From CAYZSU01 sp964480565 (GTDB lineage: Bacteria > UBA10199 > 2-02-FULL-44-16 > JAAZCA01): 14,453 nt of DNA. The stretch is taken from positions 1 through 14,453 of the forward strand of contig CAYZSU010000054.1 in assembly GCA_964480565.1 (NCBI GenBank). Reading direction: 5' to 3'. The notes under the pieces were generated by a model, which saw nothing but the letters and a program-made list of their open reading frames with translations, had not been told where the DNA came from and searched no databases. Shown in pieces: positions 1 to 7,216 of this stretch (the first letter of the stretch is position 1; every line of letters starts with the position of its first letter). The position numbers were made by a program, and so were the translations under genes.

Positions 1-2
1 AT

Positions 3-803
3 AACAGTCAGGAATTTGCAGTGCCATCTGCTGGAAAAGCAGAAATGATATTTACGCCAAATGACAGTGAACAAGAGGTGAAATTAACAATTCATGAATT
101 TGAAGGCCCTGGCATAGTGATGGGTATTCATAATACAGATCGTTCCATACGATCATTCGCACGTGCGTGCGTGAAATATGCTCTATCTGAAAAAGTGGAC
201 TTATGGTTTGCAGCCAAAGACACGATTAGTAAAAAATATCATACACATTTTCGCCAGGTGTTTAGTGAGGAAGTGCGAAATAGCAAGGATAAGATGAAAG
301 AAGCGGGAATTAGTTATCGCTATTTATTAATCGATGATGCGGTGGCTCAGATTATGAAACATGAGGGTGGTATTTTATGGGCATGTAAAAATTATGATGG
401 GGATGTGTTTTCTGACATGATTGCGGGTGGTTTTGGTAGTTTAGGTATGATGACATCCGTGCTTGTATCACCGGATGGTAATTTTGAGTTCGAAGCCGCT
501 CATGGCACTGTAAGGCGTCATTATTATGAACATAAAAAGGGAAATTCAACGAGTACAAATTCAGTGGCATCTATTTTTGCATGGACAGGTGCATTGAAAA
601 AACGCGGTGAATTGGATGGTACTCAGGAACTGGTGTCTTTTGGCGAAAAATTAGAAAAATCAGTGATTGATTGCATTGAATCTGGTATAATGACCAAAGA
701 TCTCACTCGTTTAGTAACGCCTGTTATTGAGGATTATCAAACAACAGAGGGTTTTTTGGATCAAGTTGCAAAACGATTTGAAGGTGAACTAGCAAAAATA
801 TGA
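3..803 (+). CDS. icd: NADP-dependent isocitrate dehydrogenase, eukaryotic-type, C-terminal part (5' end outside window)
   Basis: The enzyme interconverts isocitrate and 2-oxoglutarate plus CO2 using NADP in the cytoplasmic TCA cycle. The frame is open to the left edge (the first codons read NSQEFAV), so the GTG at 21 is internal and roughly the first third of the protein is missing. The visible 266 residues align by eye with the homodimeric eukaryotic/type II enzymes such as human IDH1: LIDDAVAQIMKHEGG followed by WACKNYDGDV carries the metal-binding aspartates, then GSLGMMTSVL, the NADP-site segment AAHGTVRRHYYEHKKG, STNSVASIFAW, and the C-terminal GIMTKDL. This type differs from the E. coli-type Icd and from the monomeric enzyme. 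It lies 60 bp upstream of the two-CW gene and about 0.5 kb from ATP-citrate lyase, which acts on the neighbouring TCA step. No disruption is visible. Confidence 0.95.
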   Translation, partial: NSQEFAVPSAGKAEMIFTPNDSEQEVKLTIHEFEGPGIVMGIHNTDRSIRSFARACVKYALSEKVDLWFAAKDTISKKYHTHFRQVFSEEVRNSKDKMKEAGISYRYLLIDDAVAQIMKHEGGILWACKNYDGDVFSDMIAGGFGSLGMMTSVLVSPDGNFEFEAAHGTVRRHYYEHKKGNSTSTNSVASIFAWTGALKKRGELDGTQELVSFGEKLEKSVIDCIESGIMTKDLTRLVTPVIEDYQTTEGFLDQVAKRFEGELAKI

Positions 804-852
804 TGAATTGCCTGGCAACTCATTAGATAATTATTAATTATGAAACTAATGA

Positions 853-860
853 AAGGGGGG
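853..860 (+). promoter_or_regulatory. Ribosome binding site deciding the start of the two-CW gene
   Basis: AAGGGGGG lies 3 nt upstream of the ATG at 864, with AAAGG just before it. An in-frame ATG at 840 would place this purine run inside the coding region and has no Shine-Dalgarno of its own. The protein family pattern also starts with MAKQNCW, so 864 is preferred. Confidence 0.6.
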
Positions 861-863
861 CTT

Positions 864-1166
864 ATGGCCAAACAAAATTGTTGGGAATTTAAAAAGTGTG
901 GTAGAGAACCTGGGGGGGCAAAAGCCAAAGAATTGGGGATTTGTCCTGCTGCTATAGAAACAAAAGTGAATGGAACAAATTCTGGAAAGAATGGTGGGCG
1001 TGCATGTTGGGCATTAACAGGGACACTTTGTGGTGGTAAAGTTCAAGGTACATTTGCAACTAAACTTGCAAATTGCATGAGTTGTGAATTTTATCAGTTA
1101 GTTGGTGCAGAAGAAGGTGTTAATCATGAATCTTCAAAAGATATATTTAAAAAGATGCAATCTTAA
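864..1166 (+). CDS. Small two-CW domain cysteine-rich protein
   Basis: A 100-residue soluble protein with seven cysteines: C6, C12, C27, C48, C56, C71 and C74. Two of them are in Cys-Trp pairs (C6-W7 in NCWEFKKCGR and C48-W49 in GRACWALTGTLCGG), which is the hallmark of the two-CW family; the end NCMSCEFYQLV adds a CxxC motif. Members I recall are small proteins of anaerobes, or domains next to sensory modules. The biochemical role is not established; metal or redox-cofactor binding is an inference from the cysteine spacing. No signal peptide or membrane segment is visible. It follows icd by 60 bp on the same strand and is closed off by a strong terminator, so it could be the last gene of the icd transcript. 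An alternative start at 840 adds eight residues. Confidence 0.8.
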   Translation: MAKQNCWEFKKCGREPGGAKAKELGICPAAIETKVNGTNSGKNGGRACWALTGTLCGGKVQGTFATKLANCMSCEFYQLVGAEEGVNHESSKDIFKKMQS

Positions 1167-1221
1167 CGATTAGTAATTAAAGAAACGATTATAAATTTGT
1201 GTAAGAAATGTTACATGACTG

Positions 1222-1265
1222 AAAGCTGCTCACTAGGTTAAATTTATCCTAGTGGGCAGTTTTTA
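1222..1265 (+). terminator. Rho-independent terminator after the two-CW gene
   Basis: CTGCTCACTAGG (1226-1237) pairs with CCTAGTGGGCAG (1248-1259) with one G-T wobble, around a 10-nt AT-rich loop, and is followed by TTTTT. The stem can extend outward through AAA/TTT pairs. It separates the icd/two-CW unit from aclB, so aclBA needs its own promoter in the short remaining gap, read-through, or use of the hairpin as an attenuator. Confidence 0.88.
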
Positions 1266-1296
1266 GTCAATGGATTAAGGAATTTAAGGAGATTAT

Positions 1297-2550
1297 ATGG
1301 CTCAAAAAGGGATACGAGAATATCATGCGAAATTGATGTTGTCCAAATGGTTAGCAGCCGATAATTCATATAAAGGACAGGTTGTTCTTGTTGATGAGAA
1401 TACGCATTGGGATGAATTGATTGCTGATAATGATTGGCTATTATCTGAAAAATTAGTGGCTAAGCCAGATCAACTATTTGGCAAACGTGGAAAACACGGA
1501 TTACTTTGTGTTAATAAAAATTTAGACGATGTGAAAAAATGGATTCAAAGTAAGATAAATACTCAAGTGACAGTAGGTAATGTTACAGGCGAGTTAACTC
1601 ATTTTTTAATTGAGCCCTATACAGATCATTCCTCAGAGGAGGAGTGGTATATTGCTATTCGTGATAGCCGAGATCATGATACTATTTATTTTTCAAAAAA
1701 AGGTGGCGTGGATGTGGAAGAAAATTGGGATAGTGTATCACAAATCACTGTGCCCATTTTGACAGATCCAACTCAATTAGATGTCGCTACTCAACTCGGT
1801 GATTTGGGATGTCATAAAGATGCATTTATTTCATTCGTTCAATCATTGTATGCATTTTACACAGAGAGTGGCATGAGCTATTTGGAAATCAATCCATTTA
1901 CTTTTTCAAAACAGGGTCATGTTATGCCATTGGATATGGTTGTAAAACTCGATGATACGGCGAGTTTTGATTGTCGACACATTTGGAATGACATTTACTT
2001 TCCAAGGCCATTTGGTAATGCACATACAAAAGAAGAAGATTATATTCAATTTTTAGATGCACAAAGTGGCGCGTCTTTAAAGTTAACTATTTTAAATCCA
2101 AAAGGATCTGTATGGACAATGGTGGCTGGTGGTGGCGCTTCAGTTATTTATGCAGATACAGTATGTGATTTAGGTTTTTCAAAAGAACTTGCAAATTATG
2201 GAGAATATTCCGGAGATCCATCCGCAGAGCTGACCTATAATTATGCCAAAACAGTGATTGATTTGATGACTCGTGAAAAAAGTGTAAAGAAGAAAGTACT
2301 TTTAATTGGTGGCGGTATTGCAAATTTTACAGATGTTGCCAAAACATTTACAGGTATTATCGCGGCACTAACTGATCATTACCAATTAATTAAAGATCAC
2401 GGCATTACGATTTATGTGCGTCGTGGGGGGCCCAATTACAAAGAGGGCTTGGAGAAAATGCGGGCACTTGGTAAACGCTTGGAATTACCTATTCATGTGT
2501 TTGGCCCAGAAACACATATGACTAAAATTGTATCTTTGGCTTTGAAATAG
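1297..2550 (+). CDS. aclB: ATP-citrate lyase, small subunit (ATP-grasp and citrate-binding half)
   Basis: Together with the next gene it forms ATP-citrate lyase (citrate + ATP + CoA to acetyl-CoA + oxaloacetate + ADP + Pi). The 417 residues match the N-terminal half of animal ACLY. An ATP-grasp region covers about 1-240 (WLLSEKLVAKPDQLFGKRGK at 47-66, FLIEP at 103-107, KKGGVDVEENW, YLEINPF near 195-201). A citrate-binding region covers about 250-417 (SGASLKLTILNPKG, MVAGGGASV, NYGEYSGDPS, GGGIANFTDV at 338-347, VRRGGPNY at 374-381, FGPETHMT). Length fits the roughly 400-residue bacterial small subunit. AAGGAG at 1286-1291 supports the ATG at 1297. It is 36 bp from the large-subunit gene. Chlorobium naming is used here; in plants the letters A and B are swapped. 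Confidence 0.96.
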   Translation: MAQKGIREYHAKLMLSKWLAADNSYKGQVVLVDENTHWDELIADNDWLLSEKLVAKPDQLFGKRGKHGLLCVNKNLDDVKKWIQSKINTQVTVGNVTGELTHFLIEPYTDHSSEEEWYIAIRDSRDHDTIYFSKKGGVDVEENWDSVSQITVPILTDPTQLDVATQLGDLGCHKDAFISFVQSLYAFYTESGMSYLEINPFTFSKQGHVMPLDMVVKLDDTASFDCRHIWNDIYFPRPFGNAHTKEEDYIQFLDAQSGASLKLTILNPKGSVWTMVAGGGASVIYADTVCDLGFSKELANYGEYSGDPSAELTYNYAKTVIDLMTREKSVKKKVLLIGGGIANFTDVAKTFTGIIAALTDHYQLIKDHGITIYVRRGGPNYKEGLEKMRALGKRLELPIHVFGPETHMTKIVSLALK

Positions 2551-2586
2551 AATAGGTGTAAATGCCGCGAATATAGGAGACGAATT

Positions 2587-4410
2587 ATGGAATTATTTTC
2601 AAATAAAACACGAGCAATTGTTTATGGATATCAACAAAATGCGATTCAGCGTATGTTGGATTTTGATTATGCGTGTAATCGTGATACCGTATCTGTCGCT
2701 GCAATCGTTAATCCCTCACGGGAAGGTCTTCATAAAGTATTTTGGGGACAACGTGAAATTCTTATTCCCATGTATCGGACATTGGAAGAGGCAACAAAAA
2801 AACATGTGGATGCGGATGTTGTTGTTAATTTTTCATCTCAACGGTCTGCATTTCAGACAACAATGGATGCGCTTGATAATGATCAAATTAAAGTGGTTGT
2901 TGTAATAGCAGAAGGAGTGCCTGAAAGAAAGGCACGAATTATGGCCATGACAGCAAAAAAGAAAAATAAATGGATTATTGGTCCTGCGACTGTAGGTGGA
3001 ATAAAAGCAGGATGCTTTAAAGTAGGAAATACTGCAGGTACCATTGATAATATTATTGCATCAAAATTGCATCGTTCTGGTTCAGTGGGATTTGTTTCCA
3101 AGTCAGGTGGTTTGTCCAATGAATGCTATAATATTATCGCCAGAAATACGGATGGTTTGTATGAAGGAATTGCCATTGGTGGTGATAATTATCCGGGATC
3201 TACATTGCTCGAGCATATTTTGCGATATGAAGCTATTCCAGAAGTGAAAATGATTGCAGCGCTTGGTGAAGTCGGTGGTACGGAAGAATTAAAAATTGTA
3301 GATGCCTTGAAACAGGGGCAAGTCACTAAGCCGCTCGTTATTTGGGTGACTGGTACGTGTTCAAAAATGTTCCCTCAAGGCGTTCAATTTGGCCATGCAG
3401 GTGCCAAGGCCGATTCAGAATTAGAAACTGCAGATGCAAAAAATAATGCGCTTCGTGAGTCAGGTGCAATTGTTCCAAAGAGCTTTGATGACTATGGGGA
3501 CGCCATTGGCAATACCTATGATAAGCTTGTTCAGAAAGGAATTATTATACCTGCTGTGGATGTGGATACGCCCATATTTCCTGAAGATTATGCCAAAGTT
3601 ATGAAGGAAGGGCGCATTCGTAAGTCAGCTGAGTTTATATGTACAATTTCCAATGATAAGGGTGAGGAATTAACCTATGGTAATATGCCAATATCAAAAG
3701 TGATTGGCGATAATATTGGGGTAGGTGGTGTGATTGGGTTGCTGTGGTTTAAACGCGAGTTGCCTGCATTTGCATGTAAGTATTTAGAAACAATATTAAT
3801 GCTTACTGCAGATCATGGCCCTGCAGTGTCTGGTGCGCATAATGCAATTGTGACTGCACGTGCGGCAAAGGATATTATATCAAGTTTAGTATCCGGATTA
3901 TTAACGATTGGCCCTCGTTTTGGTGGTGCAATTGATGGGGCGGCGCAGCATTTTAAACGTGCATACGAAGCAGGTCTTAGTGCGGAAGAATTTATTTTAG
4001 AAATGAAGGCCAAGGGCATTAATATCCCAGGCATTGGGCATCGTGTAAAAAGTGTGAGCAATCCTGATATGCGTGTCACGCAATTAAAAGAGTTTGTGAA
4101 AGAGGTTTTTCCAAAAACAGCGCTATTGGATTTTGCATTGGAAGTGGAAGCAATTACAACACAAAAGAAGGGTAATTTAATTTTAAATGTGGATGGCTGC
4201 ATTGGTATTACTTTTGTTGATCTATTATGGTCGCTTCCAGAGTTATTTGATAAAGATTATGTGGATGAAATTATATCACTTGGTTGTTTAAATGCATTGT
4301 TTGTTGTGGGTCGATCTATTGGGATTTTCGGCCATATTTTTGATCAAAAACGCCTTAAACAGCCAATGTATCGTACGTCATATGATGATATTGCATATAT
4401 GGATGAGTAA
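2587..4410 (+). CDS. aclA: ATP-citrate lyase, large subunit (CoA-ligase and citrate-synthase-like half)
   Basis: Carries the phosphorylated histidine and the citryl-CoA cleaving domain of ATP-citrate lyase. The 607 residues equal the usual bacterial large subunit and correspond to the C-terminal half of animal ACLY. Residues 1-330 are the succinyl-CoA-synthetase-like part: IIGPATVGGIKAGCFKVGNT near 130-149, SKSGGLSNE at 171-179, IAIGGDNYPGS near 196-205, and VQFGHAGA with the catalytic H270. Residues 340-607 are the citrate-synthase-like part with active-site candidates H410 (TADHGPAVSGAH), H485 (GIGHRVKS) and D536 (LNVDG), ending DQKRLKQPMYR. All key residues are intact. AGGAG at 2575-2579 precedes the ATG. 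The enzyme is diagnostic of the reductive TCA cycle in many autotrophs; in Desulfobacter it is known to replace citrate synthase. Direction cannot be told from this window. Confidence 0.97.
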   Translation: MELFSNKTRAIVYGYQQNAIQRMLDFDYACNRDTVSVAAIVNPSREGLHKVFWGQREILIPMYRTLEEATKKHVDADVVVNFSSQRSAFQTTMDALDNDQIKVVVVIAEGVPERKARIMAMTAKKKNKWIIGPATVGGIKAGCFKVGNTAGTIDNIIASKLHRSGSVGFVSKSGGLSNECYNIIARNTDGLYEGIAIGGDNYPGSTLLEHILRYEAIPEVKMIAALGEVGGTEELKIVDALKQGQVTKPLVIWVTGTCSKMFPQGVQFGHAGAKADSELETADAKNNALRESGAIVPKSFDDYGDAIGNTYDKLVQKGIIIPAVDVDTPIFPEDYAKVMKEGRIRKSAEFICTISNDKGEELTYGNMPISKVIGDNIGVGGVIGLLWFKRELPAFACKYLETILMLTADHGPAVSGAHNAIVTARAAKDIISSLVSGLLTIGPRFGGAIDGAAQHFKRAYEAGLSAEEFILEMKAKGINIPGIGHRVKSVSNPDMRVTQLKEFVKEVFPKTALLDFALEVEAITTQKKGNLILNVDGCIGITFVDLLWSLPELFDKDYVDEIISLGCLNALFVVGRSIGIFGHIFDQKRLKQPMYRTSYDDIAYMDE

Positions 4411-5747
4411 TGCAGATAATAAATGCAATGCGCTCTATGACCATGAGTATTCTGCTACTGATCAGTCTATGGGTGATAAACTGTGGACTTGTCAGTCCGG
4501 CTATGTCGATTTCTTCGATAACACCCAGTTCGGGCTCTGCTTTGGGATCGACAGAAATTACAATTACAGGGCATTACTTGGATACAGTTGCTTCGATTGA
4601 ATGGAATGGTATTTTATTAAAAGCAAAGTCAATTGATGAAAACAGTATTACATTGCTAGCACCCTCATCCAATGGATTTACTGGCAGCGTAGATATTATT
4701 TTATCGGATGATCAGGGCAATAGTGACGATAGTCAATATACATATACAAGTATGATCGCAGTGATTAATGCAAATTCAAATGATTTATCAATTATTAATT
4801 TAAATCGAAGCAATATGTCTGGAAATGCTTTTGACGTATCTCCAATATCTTTGCAGGGAACTGCTCCTTCAGGAATTGCACATGATGCCAGTGGGCAGTA
4901 TTTGTTTATTAGCTATGCAAACAGCCAGACGATATCTGTATATCACTATGATTATAAAAATGGTTCATTAACAGCTATTAATAATTCACCATTTTCAATT
5001 AATGCACAAAATAGTCAGGCCTTATTCTTTGATGGTTTATTGAATATTCTATTTTCTGTGAATGCAGATTCAGAAAATATTACATCCTATGTTTTTGATG
5101 CGTCAAATTCATTGCTAACTCATATGGATACATATGCTGTCAATGGAATATCTCCCAATGATATTGCATGTGATCAAAGTGATCAATTATTATTTATGCC
5201 CAATGCGGATAGCAATACAATATCTGTAGTTGCATATGGCACCGATGGTAATTTTGTTGATTTAAACTATTTGCCAATGAGTACGGGTGGTGTTTTACCA
5301 CAGTATATTGCAATTGACACATCGAATAAATTTTTATTTGTTAGCAATAGTGGTTCACGTACAATCGCTATGTTTTCATATGATAGCAGCGGCGTCTTGA
5401 CAGCCCATGCAATGTCTCCATTTTCATCCGATGGGCAAGGGACTGGGCGAATAGTGCTCGATGTTAGTCAACGACTGCTTTTTGTGGCCAATCAAAACTC
5501 ACATACAATAAGCACGTTTTTATATGATACAACAAATGGTCTGACAAAAATAAATTCATTTTCATCGGGTGGTTTAATGCCTATATCAATGGCTATTGAT
5601 ATTAGCAATTACCTGTTATTGGTTATCAATCAAATATCAGGAACATTGGCATTGTTTCGCTATGATTCAAATGGAACGATTACATCCTCTGATGATTTAA
5701 TTTCTATTGATGGCCGTCAACCACAACATTTAACTTTAATCGAGTAA
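4410..5747 (+). CDS. Secreted IPT/TIG domain plus seven-bladed beta-propeller (YVTN/lactonase-like) protein
   Basis: A 445-residue exported protein. The N-terminus is hydrophobic (MSILLLISLWVINCGLVSPA, residues 12-31) and looks like a signal peptide; cleavage near 31-33 seems more likely than lipidation at C25, since VIN-C is a poor lipobox. An immunoglobulin-like IPT/TIG domain follows (about 33-113; ITPSSGSALGSTEITITG). Residues 115-445 hold repeats about 46-48 residues apart with the pattern G-x-x-P-x-x-IA-x-D-x-S...LF-x-x-N-x-x-S-x-TIS...YD, starting near 154, 202, 248, 296, 345, 390 and 437; the last pairs with the N-terminal strand to close a seven-bladed ring. The fold resembles 6-phosphogluconolactonase/YVTN proteins, but the ligand is unknown. 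The start overlaps the aclA stop by one base (TAATG), implying translational coupling. In-frame ATGs at 4428 and 4437 are alternative starts. Confidence 0.83.
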   Translation: MQIINAMRSMTMSILLLISLWVINCGLVSPAMSISSITPSSGSALGSTEITITGHYLDTVASIEWNGILLKAKSIDENSITLLAPSSNGFTGSVDIILSDDQGNSDDSQYTYTSMIAVINANSNDLSIINLNRSNMSGNAFDVSPISLQGTAPSGIAHDASGQYLFISYANSQTISVYHYDYKNGSLTAINNSPFSINAQNSQALFFDGLLNILFSVNADSENITSYVFDASNSLLTHMDTYAVNGISPNDIACDQSDQLLFMPNADSNTISVVAYGTDGNFVDLNYLPMSTGGVLPQYIAIDTSNKFLFVSNSGSRTIAMFSYDSSGVLTAHAMSPFSSDGQGTGRIVLDVSQRLLFVANQNSHTISTFLYDTTNGLTKINSFSSGGLMPISMAIDISNYLLLVINQISGTLALFRYDSNGTITSSDDLISIDGRQPQHLTLIE

Positions 5748-5750
5748 TTT

Positions 5751-7064
5751 ATGAAATCAATATTTTGCATTACATTGGGATGTGCAAAAAATCGTGTGGA
5801 CACAGAGATTATGTTGGGGCATCTGACATCAAACGGGTATGAGTTGATAGATGATCCTGCGCAAGCGCACTCAATATTAATCAATACTTGCGGTTTTATA
5901 GAAAGTGCAAAAAAAGAAGCCATTGATACAGTATTGAACCTGGCCGAATATAAAAAAAATGGTCAATGCCAGATGCTTATTGTTGCCGGTTGTTTAGCTC
6001 AACGATACGCAGATGATTTAAGTGACTCATTGCCTGAGGTTGATTTATTTTTAGGTGTTGGTGATTTTCATCAAATTATTGATCATATTCATGCCAATGA
6101 AAAAAAAGCAGTATCTAAGGTATCTGAGTATTTATATGATCATGTCTCTCCTAGAGTATTAACAACATCACCATATATGGCTTATGTGAAAGTGGCTGAA
6201 GGATGTGATAATCGATGTTCCTATTGTGCAATTCCATTGATTCGTGGTGGTTTTCGATCGCGCTCTATCGCATCTGTGATTAAAGAAGTTGAAAATTTAA
6301 TTGCTGGAGGAGTAAAAGAAGTTAATTTAATTTCTCAAGATACCACTGCATTCGGAAAAGGTAGCGATGAGTCGCTTGTAATGCTTGTCAAAGAACTGCT
6401 TAATTATTCAAAGTCAGATATATGGTTTCGAATTTTATATGCATATCCTTATAAATTTCCAATGGAGCTAATTGATTTAATGCGATTGGATTCACGGTTG
6501 TGTTCCTATATTGATATTCCAATTCAACATGTGAATAATCATTTATTAAAACAAATGAATCGAAGAGGCTCTTACGAGGAAACATTGCATTTGATCGAAT
6601 CAATTAGGGCACGATATGGGGATATAACGCTTCGCACATCGGTGATTGTTGGGTTTCCAGGTGAAACAGAGGAGATGTTTGCGGAATTAGAGGCATTTAT
6701 TGAGCATGTGAAATTCGATCATTTGGGTGTATTTACCTATTCTGCGGAAGAGGATACGCCAGCATATGATTTTTCAAATCATGTACCGTCTGATATTGCA
6801 CAATTGCGTTCGGATAAATTAATGCAAATACAGCAATGTATTTCACGTGAAAAAAATAAATCAATGCGAGGTAGACGCGTTCGCGCCCTTGTGGAAGGGG
6901 TGTCGAGTGAATCCGATTTATTATTGCAAGCACGTCATATCGGTCAAGCCGCAGAAGTAGATGGCATTATTTATATCAATGAGGGGACTGCCAGTGTCGG
7001 TGATTTTGTGGATATTGAGATTACAGATACGCATGATTATGATTTGGTTGGTAAAATCGTTTGA
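5751..7064 (+). CDS. rimO: Ribosomal protein S12 methylthiotransferase RimO
   Basis: A radical-SAM enzyme that adds a methylthio group to the beta carbon of the conserved aspartate of ribosomal protein S12. Its 437 residues are the usual length. The N-terminal UPF0004 domain has the three cluster cysteines C11 (TLGCAKNRVDTE), C47 (INTCGF) and C81 (VAGCLAQRY). The radical-SAM cluster motif CxxxCxxC is C152-C156-C159 (GCDNRCSYCAIPLIRG). NLISQDTTAFG, DIPIQHVN and RTSVIVGFPGETEE are further family blocks, and the C-terminus (about 370-437) is a TRAM-like domain. QDTTAFG and the SLGC-like start favour RimO over MiaB. It begins 3 bp after the propeller gene with only a weak Shine-Dalgarno, so it is probably co-transcribed from upstream. 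All catalytic residues are intact. Confidence 0.95.
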   Translation: MKSIFCITLGCAKNRVDTEIMLGHLTSNGYELIDDPAQAHSILINTCGFIESAKKEAIDTVLNLAEYKKNGQCQMLIVAGCLAQRYADDLSDSLPEVDLFLGVGDFHQIIDHIHANEKKAVSKVSEYLYDHVSPRVLTTSPYMAYVKVAEGCDNRCSYCAIPLIRGGFRSRSIASVIKEVENLIAGGVKEVNLISQDTTAFGKGSDESLVMLVKELLNYSKSDIWFRILYAYPYKFPMELIDLMRLDSRLCSYIDIPIQHVNNHLLKQMNRRGSYEETLHLIESIRARYGDITLRTSVIVGFPGETEEMFAELEAFIEHVKFDHLGVFTYSAEEDTPAYDFSNHVPSDIAQLRSDKLMQIQQCISREKNKSMRGRRVRALVEGVSSESDLLLQARHIGQAAEVDGIIYINEGTASVGDFVDIEITDTHDYDLVGKIV

Positions 7065-7071
7065 ACAATGG

Positions 7072-7177
7072 GAATGCCATCAAAACATCCACCTTCGCAG
7101 GTTGGAAAGCCAAATCCAATTCAGTTCCATAAAACAGTTGCTTACCCATTGATTTCATTTTTCCCATCTGCTACATC
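7072..7177. repeat. Element B copy 1, short imperfect inverted-repeat element after rimO
   Basis: This stretch is similar, by eye, to 11163-11268 throughout. Shared blocks are CTTCGCAGGTTG, AAATCCAA, TTCAGTT/CTCAGTT, GTTGC, ATTGA and TTT. Its two halves are imperfect inverted repeats: GCAGGTTGGAAA near 7096 against the reverse complement of TTTTTCCCATCTGC near 7158-7171. It fills most of the 152-bp gap between rimO and the TolC-like gene, and no open reading frame in it looks real. It is more diverged from the palindromic form than copy 2. Confidence 0.55.
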
Positions 7178-7216
7178 CCATCCTCATTATTAAAATTAAA
7201 ATTGTGAGTTATTATT

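Noticed and set aside
3813..4202. Minus-strand 129-residue open frame
   Set aside because: It lies antisense within the conserved citrate-synthase-like part of aclA, so it is a shadow of that gene.
4482..4486. Lipoprotein signal (C25) in the propeller protein
   Set aside because: The preceding residues VIN do not fit a lipobox; a signal-peptidase I site a few residues later is more likely.
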